64,000 nucleotides of DNA, taken from NCBI GenBank assembly GCA_947034895.1, contig OX344763.1:2854501-2918500 (forward strand), written 5' to 3'. Both the position numbers and the translations under genes were made by a program. This DNA is from Rhytidiadelphus loreus. Taxonomy: Eukaryota; Streptophyta; Bryopsida; Hypnales; Hylocomiaceae. Every line of letters starts with the position of its first letter. Position 1 is the first letter of the stretch. The notes under the pieces are model-generated. The model was not told the origin of the DNA, searched no databases, and worked only from the letters and a program-made list of their open reading frames with translations. Shown here piece by piece: positions 62,403 through 64,000 of this stretch.

Positions 62403-63990
62403 CTAAGAAAGAAGGGCATCCCCGCCCTCCACCTCCACGTCCACTACTCCATTCGTCTTGTCGTCTTGCACAACTTCTGGTTCGGTTGCTGTGTCCACCA
62501 CGTCAACAACAGGCGTTGCTTGGCTTTCCGCTTCTTTCTTGGCCTTGCTTTCCCTGGCCTCTCTATCTTCATTCTGGAGCTTCACAAAATGCTCTTTCTT
62601 TGCCTTGACCTCCTCAATAGATTTGGCTACATCACCAACTGTGGTGGGGGGCGAAAGCTTCACCTTGCCAAATGAGGTAAGCACATCCAAGGAGAGTGAG
62701 ATTTTCTCTTTCTCTCTGTTCTTGACGACAGAGGAGCCACTCGCCTTCTTCCCTTTGGATTTCCCTCCAGAGAGGGCAAACCAGCTGTCAAGATCCTCGT
62801 CATTCCTGTTTTTCTTGCTGAGTATCACATTTCCAACACCCTTAGGGGCCTGGATTTCTACCTTGGAGGAGGTGGGGTTTGAAGCTGCGTCTTCTGCCGC
62901 AGGGGCGTACTTCTGAAGGTAATGGAAGAGCTGATCACACAAGATGATCTCGTCTGTGTAAGGCTCCACGAAATTCTCGAGCTCTTTCTGTTTTCGGTAC
63001 TGTTCCCTCTCTAACCTCTCGGCCTCCCTCTTTTCAAACGCGAGTTTCCTCTCTACAGCCTGTTGCTCCTTCCATTCCCGCTCTCTTTCCCAAAATTCAT
63101 CCTCCTTGGCCCGGAACTCAGTCCGTAACTCCTTCACTTCGTCTCGTAAGACTTTCATTCTGTCATAAGCCGTATTCCTTTCGTCAATCAAGGCAGGAAC
63201 ATTAATCGCCTGCGAAGCCTCCTTTTCCTTGATTTCCGAGATCACCTTCTTCTGCTCTTGCTCCTGCGCCTTCAAGCTGTTGAGCAGCTTGTCTTTCTCC
63301 TTGATGTTTTCAATCAAAGTTGTCCTCAAGCCATCATCCTGAGAGGTTTTCTCCACTTTGTCATTGTAATCCTTCACAACTTCACGTGACTTGGCCAGGT
63401 CCTTCATCTGCTGCAGTACTTTCTTCTCCTCCTGAAGCGAGAGCGACGTGTGGGTGAGACGATATTCAAGGTTCTTGATCTTCTCATCAATCTGCTCCAC
63501 TCTGGTATAAGGCAAATTCTCGCGAAGTGCTCTGGCTTCCGCCCGCTTCCTGTCTCGCTCTTTCTCCAGTGCGCTCAGTTCTTCCCGAAGAGCGTTCTTG
63601 GATTCCAAAACTTGCTTGAACGTGTGGTTCAGGGCGGTCAGATGACCGCGCGCTTCGACAAATTCCTGACGATGGAAAGGACATGAGTAAATACCAACAA
63701 AAAATGAGCTGGGTTCAAAGATCAAGTAACAAAGCGAAAGGAGAAAAGTCCAGTCTCTCTACCGGTGATTGCACGCCTCTACTCTGCTGCTTGTTGTCTA
63801 GGATGGTTTTTATCTCCCGCACACGGAGATTGAGACCATCCATTTCTGCATGAAGCTTTCCCAAGGTCTCCTCAAATTCACTCTTGTTGGGCCTCTCCAA
63901 CCTCTTTACCCGTCGTAAAGGGGCAGCCTTGGAGACTGTCGGAGCTCCATTCTCCACGGATGCCACGGGGGCATCGACAACTCCCACCAT
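62403..63990 (-). CDS. BFR1-like coiled-coil protein, two exons, complete CDS
   Basis: The protein resembles the BFR1 (brefeldin A resistance/nuclear segregation) family, whose yeast member is a polysome- and mRNP-associated coiled-coil protein. Exon 1 is 63990-63763 and exon 2 is 63665-62403, joined in phase 0 to give 496 residues. The family signature is the segment LPYTRVEQIDEKIKNLEYRL followed by LQEEKKVLQQMKDLAKSR (about residues 120-160). A long charged coiled coil runs from about residue 20 to 270, with LERPNKSEFEETLGKLHAE at the start and WKEQQAVERKLAFEKREAE near the end. The C-terminal 200 residues are acidic/Lys-rich and low complexity, ending VDVEVEGGDALLS. The start codon has a good context (AAGATGG) and lies 10 bp from the window end, so the promoter is outside. 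A plant proton-pump-interactor-like protein is the less likely alternative. Confidence 0.85.
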
Positions 63991-64000
63991 CTTGCTTGGC

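Noticed and set aside
1..64000. tRNA, rRNA, CRISPR or bacterial-type operon features
   Set aside because: I looked for B-box-like GTTCRA motifs with paired arms and for regularly spaced repeats and found none convincing. The gene structure is eukaryotic.

Overview
This window is nuclear DNA of a land plant. Genes are interrupted by many GT-AG introns, exons are short, intergenic DNA is very AT-rich, and the encoded proteins include plant-type MTR4, LPP-type phosphatase, F-box and plastid-targeted proteins. The style of the F-box protein, the gene density and the mix of small DNA transposons suggest a seed-free plant, probably a bryophyte (moss or liverwort) or possibly a lycophyte. That placement is inference. 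All gene models were built by hand by joining exons whose splice sites and reading phases agree; none has transcript support here.

Left part (1-13.9 kb). A multi-exon minus-strand gene of unknown function (1-3208) runs off the left edge. It diverges from a CACTA/EnSpm transposase gene (4717-9189, + strand) that keeps its four-exon frame but carries two in-frame stop codons. A terminal sequence ending TAGTAGTG at 10123 is the probable right end of this element. A 0.6-kb foldback repeat (10661-11254) and a near-perfect 157-bp CACTA-type MITE with a TTA target duplication (11905-12067) follow.

Centre (13.9-31 kb). A possible small gene (about 14.0-14.85 kb) precedes a four-exon gene (15519-18042, + strand) for an unrecognised protein built of repeated helical units. 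A single-exon F-box protein (20086-21501, -) and a seven-exon lipid phosphate phosphatase (25878-29326, -) come next.

31-43 kb is gene-poor. Its main content is a 1.54-kb non-autonomous DNA transposon (33155-34691) with long terminal inverted repeats, a 10-bp target duplication, diverged internal tandem repeats and a nested hairpin.

Right part (43-64 kb). A complete 14-exon MTR4-type exosome RNA helicase (43072-49776, +) is followed by repeat-rich DNA, a two-exon alpha/beta hydrolase with a likely organelle-targeting leader (53571-55690, +), a perfect 220-bp tandem duplication (57005-57444), a five-exon predicted plastid membrane protein containing a 38-nt microexon (58485-61746, -), and a two-exon BFR1-like coiled-coil protein whose start codon lies 10 bp from the window end (62403-63990, -).

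The host genes look like independent housekeeping genes (nuclear RNA surveillance, lipid signalling, ubiquitination, plastid membrane, mRNP/translation) with no evident joint pathway. I found no new multi-gene system. The least explained items are the repeat-unit protein at 15.5-18.0 kb, the minus-strand gene at 1-3.2 kb and the composite transposon at 33.2-34.7 kb.
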